The notes beneath the pieces are model-generated. The model ran no database searches. It was not told where the DNA came from and saw only the letters and a list, made by a program, of their open reading frames with translations. Shown here piece after piece: positions 1 through 5,276 of a stretch of 8,870 bases of DNA. Source of the DNA: Metaruminococcus_A sp964607135 (lineage in GTDB: Bacteria > Bacillota > Clostridia > Oscillospirales > Ruminococcaceae). The DNA lies in contig CAZSIV010000065.1 of the NCBI GenBank assembly GCA_964607135.1, positions 1 through 8,870 on the forward strand, in the 5' to 3' direction. Numbering within the stretch: position 1 is the stretch's first letter; every line of letters starts with the position of its first letter. Position numbers and translations under genes: made by a program.

Positions 1-51
1 TGTACCATCTAGGCTGACGGGTCTTCAACTTTCATTTAACTTTACAGTACG
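1..51 (+). repeat. Left copy of a perfect 51-bp terminal inverted repeat
   Basis: Bases 1-51 are the exact reverse complement of 8818-8868. Identity stops at base 52, where the left continues TTATACTG and the inverted right copy continues AATCAG. The repeat contains two AACTTT direct repeats spaced 11 bp apart (27-32 and 38-43), about one helical turn, and GTAC near both ends. Its inner edge is 24 bp upstream of the XRE start codon. About 50 bp is a typical size for a large serine recombinase site, but recombination-site function is inference. Because the repeat begins at base 1, its true outer limit cannot be seen. Confidence 0.95.
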
Positions 52-60
52 TTATACTGT
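44..60 (+). promoter_or_regulatory. Operator-like palindrome over the probable -10 of the XRE gene
   Basis: ACAGTA and TACTGT form a perfect 6-bp inverted repeat with a 5-nt spacer. Its right half overlaps a -10-like TATACT at 53-58, followed by the SD at 62-69 and the ATG at 76. A dyad on a -10 directly before an XRE gene is the usual arrangement of an autorepressor operator. No good -35 was found (CTTTCA at 29-34 with an 18-nt spacer is the best), so the promoter itself is uncertain. The left half of the dyad lies inside the 51-bp repeat, so the right copy carries only half an operator. Confidence 0.45.
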
Positions 61-75
61 GAAAGGAGATTGATT

Positions 76-444
76 ATGAAAGAGGGAACGACATTCGGAG
101 AATTTTTGGTTCAAAAGCGGTTGGCTTGCGATCTTTCGACTCGACAGCTTGCCATCGCCTTAGACTATTCACCAGTTTACATATGCGACATTGAAAAAGG
201 GCGCAAACCAGTGACGGACGAGATATTGGAACGGCTTCCAAGGCTCCTGCACCTGTCGGAAGCTGAAACGGATGAAATGTATGATCTCGCCGCCAAATCT
301 AGAAGTACAGTCAGCGCCGATCTGCCTGAATACATTATGGAAAAGGATATTGTCCGCGCTGCCCTTCGGACTGCAAAAAAACATAATGTGACGGATAAGC
401 AATGGGAGGATTTCATCAAACGAATTACAAAAGGCTCAGAATAG
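76..444 (+). CDS. XRE-family helix-turn-helix regulator (ImmR-like)
   Basis: This is a 122-aa protein with an N-terminal XRE/Cro-C1 helix-turn-helix at about residues 7-60. The segment TRQLAIALDYSPVYICDIEKG is the classic pattern of an XRE helix 2, turn and recognition helix. The C-terminal half (about 65-122) is charged and helical, and I do not assign it a domain. ATG at 76 is preferred over the upstream TTG at 70 because AAAGGAGA (62-69) lies 7 nt before it. An ImmA-like peptidase gene starts 22 bp downstream, probably in the same transcript. In ICEBs1-type elements an ImmR repressor is relieved when ImmA cleaves it; by analogy this protein would keep element genes silent. The substrate relationship is inferred from gene order. 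Confidence 0.9.
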   Translation: MKEGTTFGEFLVQKRLACDLSTRQLAIALDYSPVYICDIEKGRKPVTDEILERLPRLLHLSEAETDEMYDLAAKSRSTVSADLPEYIMEKDIVRAALRTAKKHNVTDKQWEDFIKRITKGSE

Positions 445-466
445 ACGGGCCGGAAAGGATTTTAAA

Positions 467-1078
467 ATGGCAGTTATGTTTTACCGGCCGCAAGCACTGG
501 AAGCTATCGCACGGCAGACGCTTACTGAATACGCATCTGATTATCTGGAACGAGAGCCTGCCGCCGTACCAATCGAATGTATTATCGAAAGAACATTTGG
601 ACTGTGCATAGATTATCAGTATCTAACTAACGATGCCCGCGAGCTTGGCCGTATGATTTACGATGACGGCATAACCACCTACTACGACAGGGATATTATG
701 GATTACTCTCTGCTGCGCGTACAGGGTGGAACCATGCTGATCGAAGCCAGCCTGCTAGAAAATGAAAACTGTTATGGACGGTTACGCTTTACATTGGCCC
801 ATGAATTTGCGCATTATTTAATTCATGAGAAGCTATTCAGCGGGACAGGTATAGCCGCCGCTCTATATAATTATGATACGGACGAAAACGCCACCGAATG
901 GCAGGCAAACTATCTGGCAAAAGCGATCCTTATGCCTAACGGACAGGTCAAACGCTGTTTTTACAGACTGCGCACAGAATGCGATGGTAAAGTGGGATTG
1001 GTTGCAAAAATGGCATCCGTTTTTGAAGTGTCCAAACAGGCAATGAAAATTCGTTTAAAGGATTTTGCCCTGATATAA
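467..1078 (+). CDS. ImmA/IrrE-family zinc metallopeptidase
   Basis: This 203-aa protein has the zincin motif HEFAH at residues 112-116. A likely third ligand, E144, sits in the family pattern EWQANYLAKAILMP. This matches the ImmA/IrrE (formerly DUF955) peptidases that cleave a partner XRE repressor. The C-terminal segment (about 175-200, with VFEVSKQAMKIRL) resembles the helical tail of this family. The SD AAAGGA (454-459) is 7 nt from the ATG. The gene lies 22 bp after the XRE gene on the same strand, so a repressor/antirepressor-protease pair is the simplest reading. No transmembrane segment or signal peptide is seen, which suggests a cytoplasmic enzyme. Confidence 0.92.
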   Translation: MAVMFYRPQALEAIARQTLTEYASDYLEREPAAVPIECIIERTFGLCIDYQYLTNDARELGRMIYDDGITTYYDRDIMDYSLLRVQGGTMLIEASLLENENCYGRLRFTLAHEFAHYLIHEKLFSGTGIAAALYNYDTDENATEWQANYLAKAILMPNGQVKRCFYRLRTECDGKVGLVAKMASVFEVSKQAMKIRLKDFALI

Positions 1079-1097
1079 AATCTTTCGGGATTTTTTT
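1077..1097 (+). terminator. Weak rho-independent terminator after the ImmA-like gene
   Basis: AAAATC (1077-1082) pairs with GATTTT (1089-1094) around TTTCGG, and the T-run extends to 1097. It begins on the last bases of the ImmA-like stop codon. The stem is short and AT-rich, so termination would be partial at best. Confidence 0.4.
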
Positions 1098-1104
1098 ACC
1101 TTAT

Positions 1105-1126
1105 ATATTCGCTAATTGGCGAATAT
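1105..1126. promoter_or_regulatory. 22-bp palindrome upstream of the small CxxC protein gene
   Basis: ATATTCGC (1105-1112) and GCGAATAT (1119-1126) are perfect 8-bp arms around TAATTG. The palindrome ends 6 bp before the SD (GGAGG, 1133-1137). Without a T-run it fits a protein-binding operator, or a 5'-UTR hairpin, better than a terminator. The binding protein is unknown; the XRE protein or the sigma-like protein are candidates only by proximity. Confidence 0.45.
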
Positions 1127-1145
1127 CGGATTGGAGGAACGGTCG

Positions 1146-1331
1146 ATGCAAATACAAACAGAAAGAAAAAAGAGATACCCAATCAAATGCCCGTCATGCA
1201 GGCGGTTGATCAGTAGCGACAGTAACGACCGTCCCTTTCAGGTGGAGATACGAAAAACTGAAAAGGAACCTTATTATGATAAGGTCACCCGTTGTCCCCG
1301 ATGTCAAACATGGCTTGGCGTGTTTAATTAA
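1146..1331 (+). CDS. Small two-CxxC (zinc-ribbon-like) protein
   Basis: This is a 61-aa basic protein. CPSC at about residues 16-19 and CPRC at about 51-54 form a probable four-cysteine zinc ribbon. ATG at 1146 has GGAGG 8 nt upstream; an earlier in-frame TTG at 1116 lies inside the palindrome and is rejected. Small cysteine-rich proteins (for example the Cys-rich KTR type) are frequent in Tn916-like elements, but the KTR motif itself is not evident here, so no family is assigned. Its place between the XRE/ImmA pair and the sigma-gene leader suggests a regulatory or nucleic-acid-binding role, which is inference. Confidence 0.72.
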   Translation: MQIQTERKKRYPIKCPSCRRLISSDSNDRPFQVEIRKTEKEPYYDKVTRCPRCQTWLGVFN

Positions 1332-1349
1332 ATATGAAAGATAAAATAC

Positions 1350-1439
1350 ATGAATATAACTGAGTACGAGCCTACAGCCGGAAACGCCGGAATTGATAAC
1401 CCGGTAGGAGCGAGCTTACGAAATGCCGACAAGTTATAG
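1350..1439 (+). CDS. Possible 29-aa leader ORF overlapping a terminator stem
   Basis: ATG at 1350 opens a 29-codon frame (MNITEYEPTAGNAGIDNPVG...) closed by TAG at 1437-1439. The last codons lie within the left arm (1421-1440) of the terminator hairpin, so a ribosome reaching the stop would cover that arm and could prevent termination. The upstream SD is poor (GAAAG at 1336-1340). A second short frame, ATG at 1334, closes at a TGA at 1361-1363. This is either an attenuator leader peptide or a chance frame through structured RNA; nucleotide sequence alone cannot decide. Confidence 0.35.
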   Translation: MNITEYEPTAGNAGIDNPVGASLRNADKL

Positions 1440-1469
1440 CTTTTAACGCTATACTTGTGCGGCATTTTT
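1421..1469 (+). terminator. Long rho-independent terminator/attenuator upstream of the sigma-like gene
   Basis: AAATGCCGACAAG...TATAGC (1421-1440) pairs with GCTATACTTGTGCGGCATTT (1448-1467), with one bulge in each arm, around the loop TTTTAAC. A run of Ts ends at 1469. It lies 130 bp upstream of the sigma-like start and downstream of the small CxxC gene, so it could stop read-through or act as a regulated attenuator. Overlap with the 29-aa frame favours attenuation. Confidence 0.8.
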
Positions 1470-1472
1470 CTT

Positions 1473-1503
1473 ATTCCTTTCTGCGTTAAAAGCAGAAAGG
1501 AAT
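1473..1503 (+). promoter_or_regulatory. 12-bp hairpin masking the leader-peptide ribosome binding site
   Basis: ATTCCTTTCTGC (1473-1484) and GCAGAAAGGAAT (1492-1503) are perfect 12-bp arms around GTTAAAA. The right arm contains AAAGGAA, the SD of the 13-codon leader peptide starting at 1508, so this hairpin should limit its translation. It follows the terminator's T-run by 4 nt. A further short hairpin, AGGTCT/AGACCT, occupies 1515-1529 inside the leader peptide. Confidence 0.65.
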
Positions 1504-1507
1504 TTAT

Positions 1508-1549
1508 ATGCTACAGGTCTGGGAGACCTATATTGCCAAGTACCCGTGA
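1508..1549 (+). CDS. 13-aa leader peptide upstream of the sigma-like gene
   Basis: ATG at 1508 reads MLQVWETYIAKYP and stops at TGA 1547-1549. AAAGGA ends 6 nt before the start, so initiation is credible. The stop lies in the left arm (1544-1562) of the hairpin that hides the sigma gene's SD. This is the geometry of translational attenuators such as cat and erm leaders: a ribosome pausing near the end of the leader opens the hairpin. The peptide resembles no leader I know, so the inducing signal is unknown. Confidence 0.55.
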   Translation: MLQVWETYIAKYP

Positions 1550-1592
1550 GATTCAAATTTCGCCCAAAAACGAAATTTGAATCTCACGGAGG
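1544..1592 (+). promoter_or_regulatory. 19-bp hairpin sequestering the sigma-gene SD
   Basis: The arm 1544-1562 (CCGTGAGATT...) is perfectly complementary to 1571-1589 around an 8-nt loop, CCCAAAAA. The right arm covers the first bases of GGAGGAAA (1588-1595), the SD of the ATG at 1601. A stem this long would strongly reduce translation unless opened. Its left arm overlaps the leader-peptide stop. The in-frame TTG at 1577, inside the stem, is therefore not a convincing start. Confidence 0.8.
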
Positions 1593-1600
1593 AAAGGCAA

Positions 1601-2035
1601 ATGGCCGAATTTGAAAAGAACTATAAGCTAACTGTATATAACGCAATGACACAAAAAAATGAGGAAACGGAAGTATCCGAAGCAGTATACAACACCTACC
1701 GACGAACAGGATGGAATATCAAGGACAACAATCGAAGCTTTTACGCTCATGAAATCCAAATGAGCGGACTGATTGGCGGTGAGGATGGTGCGTATGAAAA
1801 TTTCAAGGAATTTGTTGATACCGAACACACACCAGAAGTTGGAACACTTAAAAAAGAAGAGATTGAGTTACTGCATCAGGCGATATGTGCTCTAACTGAT
1901 TCAGAGAGAGAATTAGTCTTTGCAATCTATTTTAACGGCATGACCATGAGGGAATACGCTCAACAACACAATCTCCCGCTTACGACTGCACAGGATCGAA
2001 AAATTAGGATATTGAAAAAAATAAAAAATTTTTGA
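1601..2035 (+). CDS. Sigma-70 region-4-like protein of integrative elements
   Basis: This 144-aa protein resembles the short sigma-70-like proteins common in Tn916/Tn1549-type elements (compare Tn916 Orf7). The N-terminal part (about 1-60, FEKNYKLTVYNA...) is element-specific and does not resemble sigma region 2. The C-terminal part (about 93-144) reads like sigma region 4: ALTDSERELVFAIYFNGMT, then a helix-turn-helix, REYAQQHNLPLTTAQDRKIR, and a lysine-rich end. ATG at 1601 is chosen for its GGAGGAAA SD. It probably acts as an activator or alternative sigma for element genes. Its expression appears controlled by the terminator, leader peptide and SD-masking hairpin upstream. Confidence 0.85.
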   Translation: MAEFEKNYKLTVYNAMTQKNEETEVSEAVYNTYRRTGWNIKDNNRSFYAHEIQMSGLIGGEDGAYENFKEFVDTEHTPEVGTLKKEEIELLHQAICALTDSERELVFAIYFNGMTMREYAQQHNLPLTTAQDRKIRILKKIKNF

Positions 2036-2447
2036 CTAATACGCCGTACAAAACATAACAAAGCTCCCCTATACAAGTGAGAAAATCATCAAATGATTTC
2101 TCTCTGTTCCTTGAAAACCGAATAGCACAGCGCATTTTTTACCTTCCTTCTGCTGTCGGGAAACCGACGAGCCACATGAATTTCATTCAGACGGTACGGC
2201 GCATCCGTATCGAAGGCGATGACAGGCAGAAGCATTAAAGATACTTGCGTCCCGTCCTAAAGCCGAGCGTGATCAAACCGTCGCAGCAAAGGAGGACGCC
2301 TCGGAGCGATCCTCGGAGGGGTGAAATTCCCATGAGGTCTGAAAGGCTAAGCCTTTCGTCTGCACAGACCGGAAAATGCGTTCCCGTATATCCGAGGGAC
2401 TGGCGTGGTTCAAATATCGGATAATGACAAAACGATTGATACAATAC
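2036..2447 (+). ncRNA. Structured non-coding region between sigma-like and mazF-like genes
   Basis: No convincing gene is present, but helices are dense. They are: 2079-2102, a bulged GAGAAAATCAT/ATGATTTCTC stem; about 2155-2170, GTCGG-GAAA-CCGAC with a GNRA tetraloop; about 2193-2213, an 8-bp stem around CGCAT; about 2300-2318, two direct copies of CCTCGGAG 4 nt apart; and about 2335-2371, an outer GGTCTG/CAGACC stem enclosing GAAAGGC-TAA-GCCTTTC. TATCCG (about 2389) also pairs with CGGATA near 2418. A 30-codon frame (ATG 2332, TAA 2422-2424) with GGAGGGG upstream exists, and an opposite-strand frame of 69 codons has no SD; both may be by-products of conserved RNA. A terminator follows directly. 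I do not recognise an RNA family. Confidence 0.4.
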
Positions 2448-2491
2448 AAGGCGGTCGTTTGCCCATTTTCAGGTGAGCGGCCGCTTTTTTT
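2448..2491 (+). terminator. Rho-independent terminator before the mazF-like gene
   Basis: AAGGCGGTCG (2448-2457) pairs with CGGCCGCTTT (2478-2487) with two G-U pairs and a 20-nt loop, followed by seven Ts (2485-2491). It closes the structured region and lies only 20 bp before the mazF-like ATG. That gene must then depend on read-through or on a promoter not recognised here. Confidence 0.65.
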
Positions 2492-2511
2492 ACTTACAGA
2501 TGCAAAATATT

Positions 2512-2877
2512 ATGGATGAAATCAAAAGAGGTCAAATCTACTATGCCGAGTTATCGCCTGTGATCGGGAGCGAACAAGGCGGCAACCGTCCTGTGGTCAT
2601 TTTGCAAAATGATAAAGGAAATTACTATAGCAACACCACTATCATAGCGGCAATTACAAGCGAGTTGAATAAAGCGCATCTTCCCACCCACGTTCTCTTT
2701 ACGGCGGAGGGGATGAAAAAGAAATCAATGGCGCTGCTTGAACAAATCAGAACGATAGACAGAACCCGCCTCAGCAGTTATGTCAGGACAGTAGACGATA
2801 AAACTATGAAACAAATTGATCACGCAATTGTAATCAGTTTCGGGCTTGAATACCTGGAGGGATTAAAAAATGAGTAA
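2512..2877 (+). CDS. PemK/MazF-family endoribonuclease toxin-like protein
   Basis: This 121-aa protein covers a full MazF/PemK fold. Family features are KRGQIYYAELSPVIGSEQGG at the N-terminus, then NRPVVILQND with R26-P27, AAITS with T49, and LLEQIRTIDRTRL at about 75-87. R26 and T49 match the catalytic Arg/Thr positions of Bacillus subtilis MazF (EndoA). Typical activity is sequence-specific mRNA cleavage. Start choice is uncertain: ATG 2512 gives the family-like N-terminus, ATG 2500 and GTG 2473 are in frame, and none has a clear SD. No MazE-like antitoxin gene is adjacent. The downstream 50-aa gene overlaps it by 8 nt (ATGAGTAA), which indicates translational coupling. Confidence 0.88.
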   Translation: MDEIKRGQIYYAELSPVIGSEQGGNRPVVILQNDKGNYYSNTTIIAAITSELNKAHLPTHVLFTAEGMKKKSMALLEQIRTIDRTRLSSYVRTVDDKTMKQIDHAIVISFGLEYLEGLKNE

Positions 2878-3022
2878 AGACCAAAACAATGTCTCCTTCG
2901 CCTACAGTGTGAGCTTGCTTCGAATGCTGCTCTGCATGAAGCTCATCACCGAGGAAGAATACGAGAAAATCGTCCGGATCAGCGTCGCCTACTACGATAC
3001 CGAAAATATATGTCTAAAATGA
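2870..3022 (+). CDS. 50-aa SHOCT-like mini-protein
   Basis: The ATG overlaps the end of the mazF-like gene by 8 nt, with GGAGG (2856-2860) 9 nt upstream. Residues about 18-40 (LLRMLLCMKLITEEEYEKIV) match the short two-helix SHOCT pattern, in which a leucine-rich helix is followed by LITEEEYE. Comparable small proteins commonly precede serine recombinases in Clostridia elements, and here one starts 91 bp downstream. Its function is unknown. A role as antitoxin to the MazF-like protein is possible from the coupling, but it does not resemble MazE. Confidence 0.72.
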   Translation: MSKDQNNVSFAYSVSLLRMLLCMKLITEEEYEKIVRISVAYYDTENICLK

Positions 3023-3113
3023 TAAATCTCCCCCATTCTCTCTGGATATGACTCGAACTCCTGTGGTATGGTTGGTGTTGCCAAAAGGCAAAAAAACGAA
3101 AGGAGCGAAAGCA

Positions 3114-4705
3114 ATGCAAATTACGGAAATTACACCGGTAAAACAGAAGTCAGACAAACCCATCCGATTAGCAGCCTACTGCCGGGTATCGAGCGATTCC
3201 GAAGATCAGCTTCACTCCTTCGCCGCACAGATTCGGTACTACAGCGAGTTTGAGAGAAAGCCTCCCGAATACACGCTGGTCGACATCTATGCGGACGAAG
3301 GACTGACCGGAACAGACATGAAAAAACGGGACGAGCTGAACCGTCTAATCCGCGACTGCCAAAAAGGAAAGATCGACCGCATCATCATCAAGTCGATCTC
3401 CCGCTTCGCACGAAATACTGTGGACTGCTTAACTCACACAAGAATGCTCAAGGACTTAGGCGTAGATGTATACTTCGAGGAACAGGGTATTCACAGTACC
3501 GATCACGGTGCGGAATTCTATATCACTATCTACGGCTGTATCGCACAGAGCGAATCTGAGAACATCAGCGCCAATGTGAAGTGGGGCAAAGCAAAGAGCG
3601 CAGATGCCGGAAAAGTATCCTTTCACTATAAAAATTTTCTCGGCTACCGTAGAGGCGCGGATGGGAAACTCGAAATCGATCCCGAACAGGCGGCAATCAT
3701 CCGGTTGATTTACGAAAAATTCCTCGCAGGCGATAGCTACAGCACATTGCTAAATGTCTCATGGAAAACGGCATTCTAACGCCTGCAGGAAAAGAAAAAT
3801 GGAGAGAATCGACCATCCGGTCAATTCTCTCCAACGAACGATACAAGGGAGATGCGGTCATTAACAAGACCTATATCACCGACTGCATTTCCAAAAAGGT
3901 ACGGATCAATAACGACGCGCGCACAAAGTATTATATTGAAAACAACCATCCTGCCATAATCGACGCATCCACCTTCGATAGAGTACAGGAAGAACGTGCA
4001 AGGCGTTCCGGCAAGCGGAAGGTCAAGCAGGTCGGCACAAAAACCGAGCAAGGCAAATACTGCGGAAAATATGCGCTGACAGAACTGCTTCTCTGCGGAG
4101 AATGCAGAACACCGTACCGCAGATGCACATGAACGGTTAAGGGCGAAAAGAAAATCGTGTGGCGGTGTATCAGCCGACTTGACTACGGTAAGAAATACTG
4201 CCATCACTCGCCGACTGTAGAAGAAAGTGTGATCCAAAATGCTATTATGAATGCCATACAGAAAACAGCGAAACAGAATGCAGAGGTACTGAAAACCCTC
4301 AAGCTGCACATCGGCATGGGACTTGACGCAGAAGAAACCGAAGACAAAAGCCTCGACATCCAAATACGAATCGCTGAAATAGACGCGGAATTCAAAGCGA
4401 TGGTACAGGCGGTATCCGCACAAACTGCCGATACCTTCGATGAGAGCAAAGCAACCTCGCTCATGAATGAAAAAAGCAAGCTGCTCGGACAGCTTGAACA
4501 AATTGGCAATACCAAGCAAAAGCGTGAAAATGCAAAGTCAAGGCTCGATGAGATTTATACCGTCCTTGACGGGCTGAAAAATCATCCGCTGACCTATGAT
4601 GACCAAATCATCCGGCAGATACTGGAATGCGTGATTGTCGAGTCCAAAGAGCAGATCAAAGTCGTATTTATCGGCGGGATGGAAGTAACAGAGCCGCTGA
4701 ACTGA
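3114..4705 (+). pseudogene. Large serine recombinase, inactivated by a frameshift and a stop
   Basis: ATG at 3114 has AAAGGAG 8 nt upstream. The N-terminal resolvase domain (about 1-150) is intact: YCRVSSDSEDQ with nucleophile S26, YADEGLTGT, and KSISRFARN. Near 3746 the frame shifts. Restoring one base in the ACATTGCT context gives a smooth join, STIAK...LMENGILTP, into the recombinase DNA-binding domain. A second lesion is TGA at 4130-4132, inside the zinc ribbon (CGEC...RRCT-stop-TVKG...WRC...KYC); Trp is common there, so TGG to TGA is likely. A coiled-coil tail follows to TGA 4703-4705. Repaired, it would be about 530 aa, normal for the family. As it stands, only a 222-aa catalytic-domain fragment (3114-3779) could be made, so integration or excision by this protein should be lost. 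Confidence 0.9.
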
Positions 4706-5141
4706 GCCTGCGGCTATCCACAGCCGCCACCGAATTAGAAAACTCAAGAGCTTTTCGGTGAGAGTTCAAACTCCAACATAAACACGCCGAAAATATTGAA
4801 AACACCATTGACATCTGAACCCCTACGGTTTGGACAGCAATGGTGTTTTTGTTATAAGCCCTGTATTCAAGCAGGGGTGTGGAGATGTAAATGTTGTTTC
4901 CAAATTGGACACGAAAAAGTAAACTGTCAAAAATCAGAAAGCAAACTGACGAAATGGGTGAATTTGCCCTCGCGGCTAACCAAATATTAGGCAACATTGC
5001 CTTAGTTGCCGGTAAATGCCACTTCTGTTTGTTCAAGTGTCTTGTATTTCATTTTTGTGTGAGGACGTATTCAATATAACGGTCATTAGCTGTTCTGAAA
5101 TCATTCTCTGAATGTTATTTGGTTCAATTTATATGAAAGCC
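4706..5141. other. Gene-poor spacer between the dead recombinase and the marR promoter
   Basis: No credible gene was seen. After the recombinase stop come two hairpins, GCGGCT/AGCCGC (4710-4727) and CACCGAA/TTCGGTG (4728-4760), then the terminator at 4799-4849. Between 4850 and 5141 there are short frames without ribosome binding sites and a GGCAAC/GTTGCC hairpin (4990-5010). On the minus strand a short stretch near 5060-5120 reads ENDFRTANDRYIEYVLTQK then stop, which looks like the end of a real protein but lacks an upstream frame. The element's old right boundary may lie here; no att site could be identified. Confidence 0.5.
4799..4849. terminator. Bidirectional terminator downstream of the recombinase pseudogene
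   Basis: AAAACACCATTG (4799-4810) and CAATGGTGTTTT (4838-4849) are perfect 12-bp arms around a 27-nt loop, and the T-run continues to 4850. The A-rich left flank would make it work from the other strand too. It should insulate the ICE-like left half from the marR operon. Confidence 0.75.
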
Positions 5142-5170
5142 TTGACAAAGTAAATCGGGTGTACTATAAT
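5142..5170 (+). promoter_or_regulatory. Perfect consensus sigma-A-type promoter of the marR-nmrA operon
   Basis: TTGACA (5142-5147), a 17-nt spacer and TATAAT (5165-5170) match the housekeeping consensus at every position. The predicted start is near 5177, leaving a leader of about 100 nt before the marR ATG. Such a strong promoter normally needs a repressor, and the palindrome around it supplies an operator. Confidence 0.9.
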
Positions 5171-5191
5171 AAAGTACACCCGATTTACTTT
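5147..5191. promoter_or_regulatory. 19-bp perfect inverted repeat over the -35/-10 region (probable MarR operator)
   Basis: The left arm 5147-5165 and right arm 5173-5191 are exact reverse complements (core AAATCGGGTGTAC / GTACACCCGATTT) around ATAATAA. The arms fill the promoter spacer and start site, so a bound dimer would block polymerase. Transcripts from this promoter include only part of the right arm, so it acts as DNA for its own operon. For transcripts from upstream it would form a hairpin followed by Ts (to 5193) and may terminate them. Autoregulation by the adjacent MarR protein is inference from position. Confidence 0.8.
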
Positions 5192-5276
5192 TTGAAAATA
5201 GAGAAAATATGGCCGTGGCAGCAAATAGGAAGTGGAAATGCGTAGCGTCGAAGCCAGTACTAAGGGAAGTGTATAA

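Noticed and set aside
1146..1331. Assignment of the small CxxC protein to the Cys-rich KTR family
   Set aside because: Two CxxC pairs are present, but the KTR motif and spacing are not evident.
1577..1600. TTG start adding 8 residues to the sigma-like protein
   Set aside because: It lies inside the 19-bp hairpin with no SD, while ATG 1601 has GGAGGAAA at good spacing.
2300..2335. Cobalamin-riboswitch-like GGTGAAATTCC motif
   Set aside because: The other conserved boxes of that riboswitch are absent and no transport or B12 gene follows.
2235..2444. Minus-strand 69-codon frame
   Set aside because: No SD, lies across paired RNA helices and opposite the transcription of both neighbours; more likely a shadow of conserved structured RNA.
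2100..2470. Group II intron fragment
   Set aside because: No domain V signature, no GTGYG-type 5' end and no reverse transcriptase gene.
2473..2511. GTG start extending the MazF-like protein by 13 residues
   Set aside because: It starts inside the terminator loop without an SD, and the extension does not resemble the family N-terminus.
3821..4519. 232-codon minus-strand frame
   Set aside because: It is an antisense shadow of the recombinase pseudogene, whose sense translation is clearly family-like.
4891..5079. 62-codon plus-strand frame with MGEFALAANQILGN, faintly like a MATE transporter
   Set aside because: No SD, too short, similarity is only to a few hydrophobic residues.
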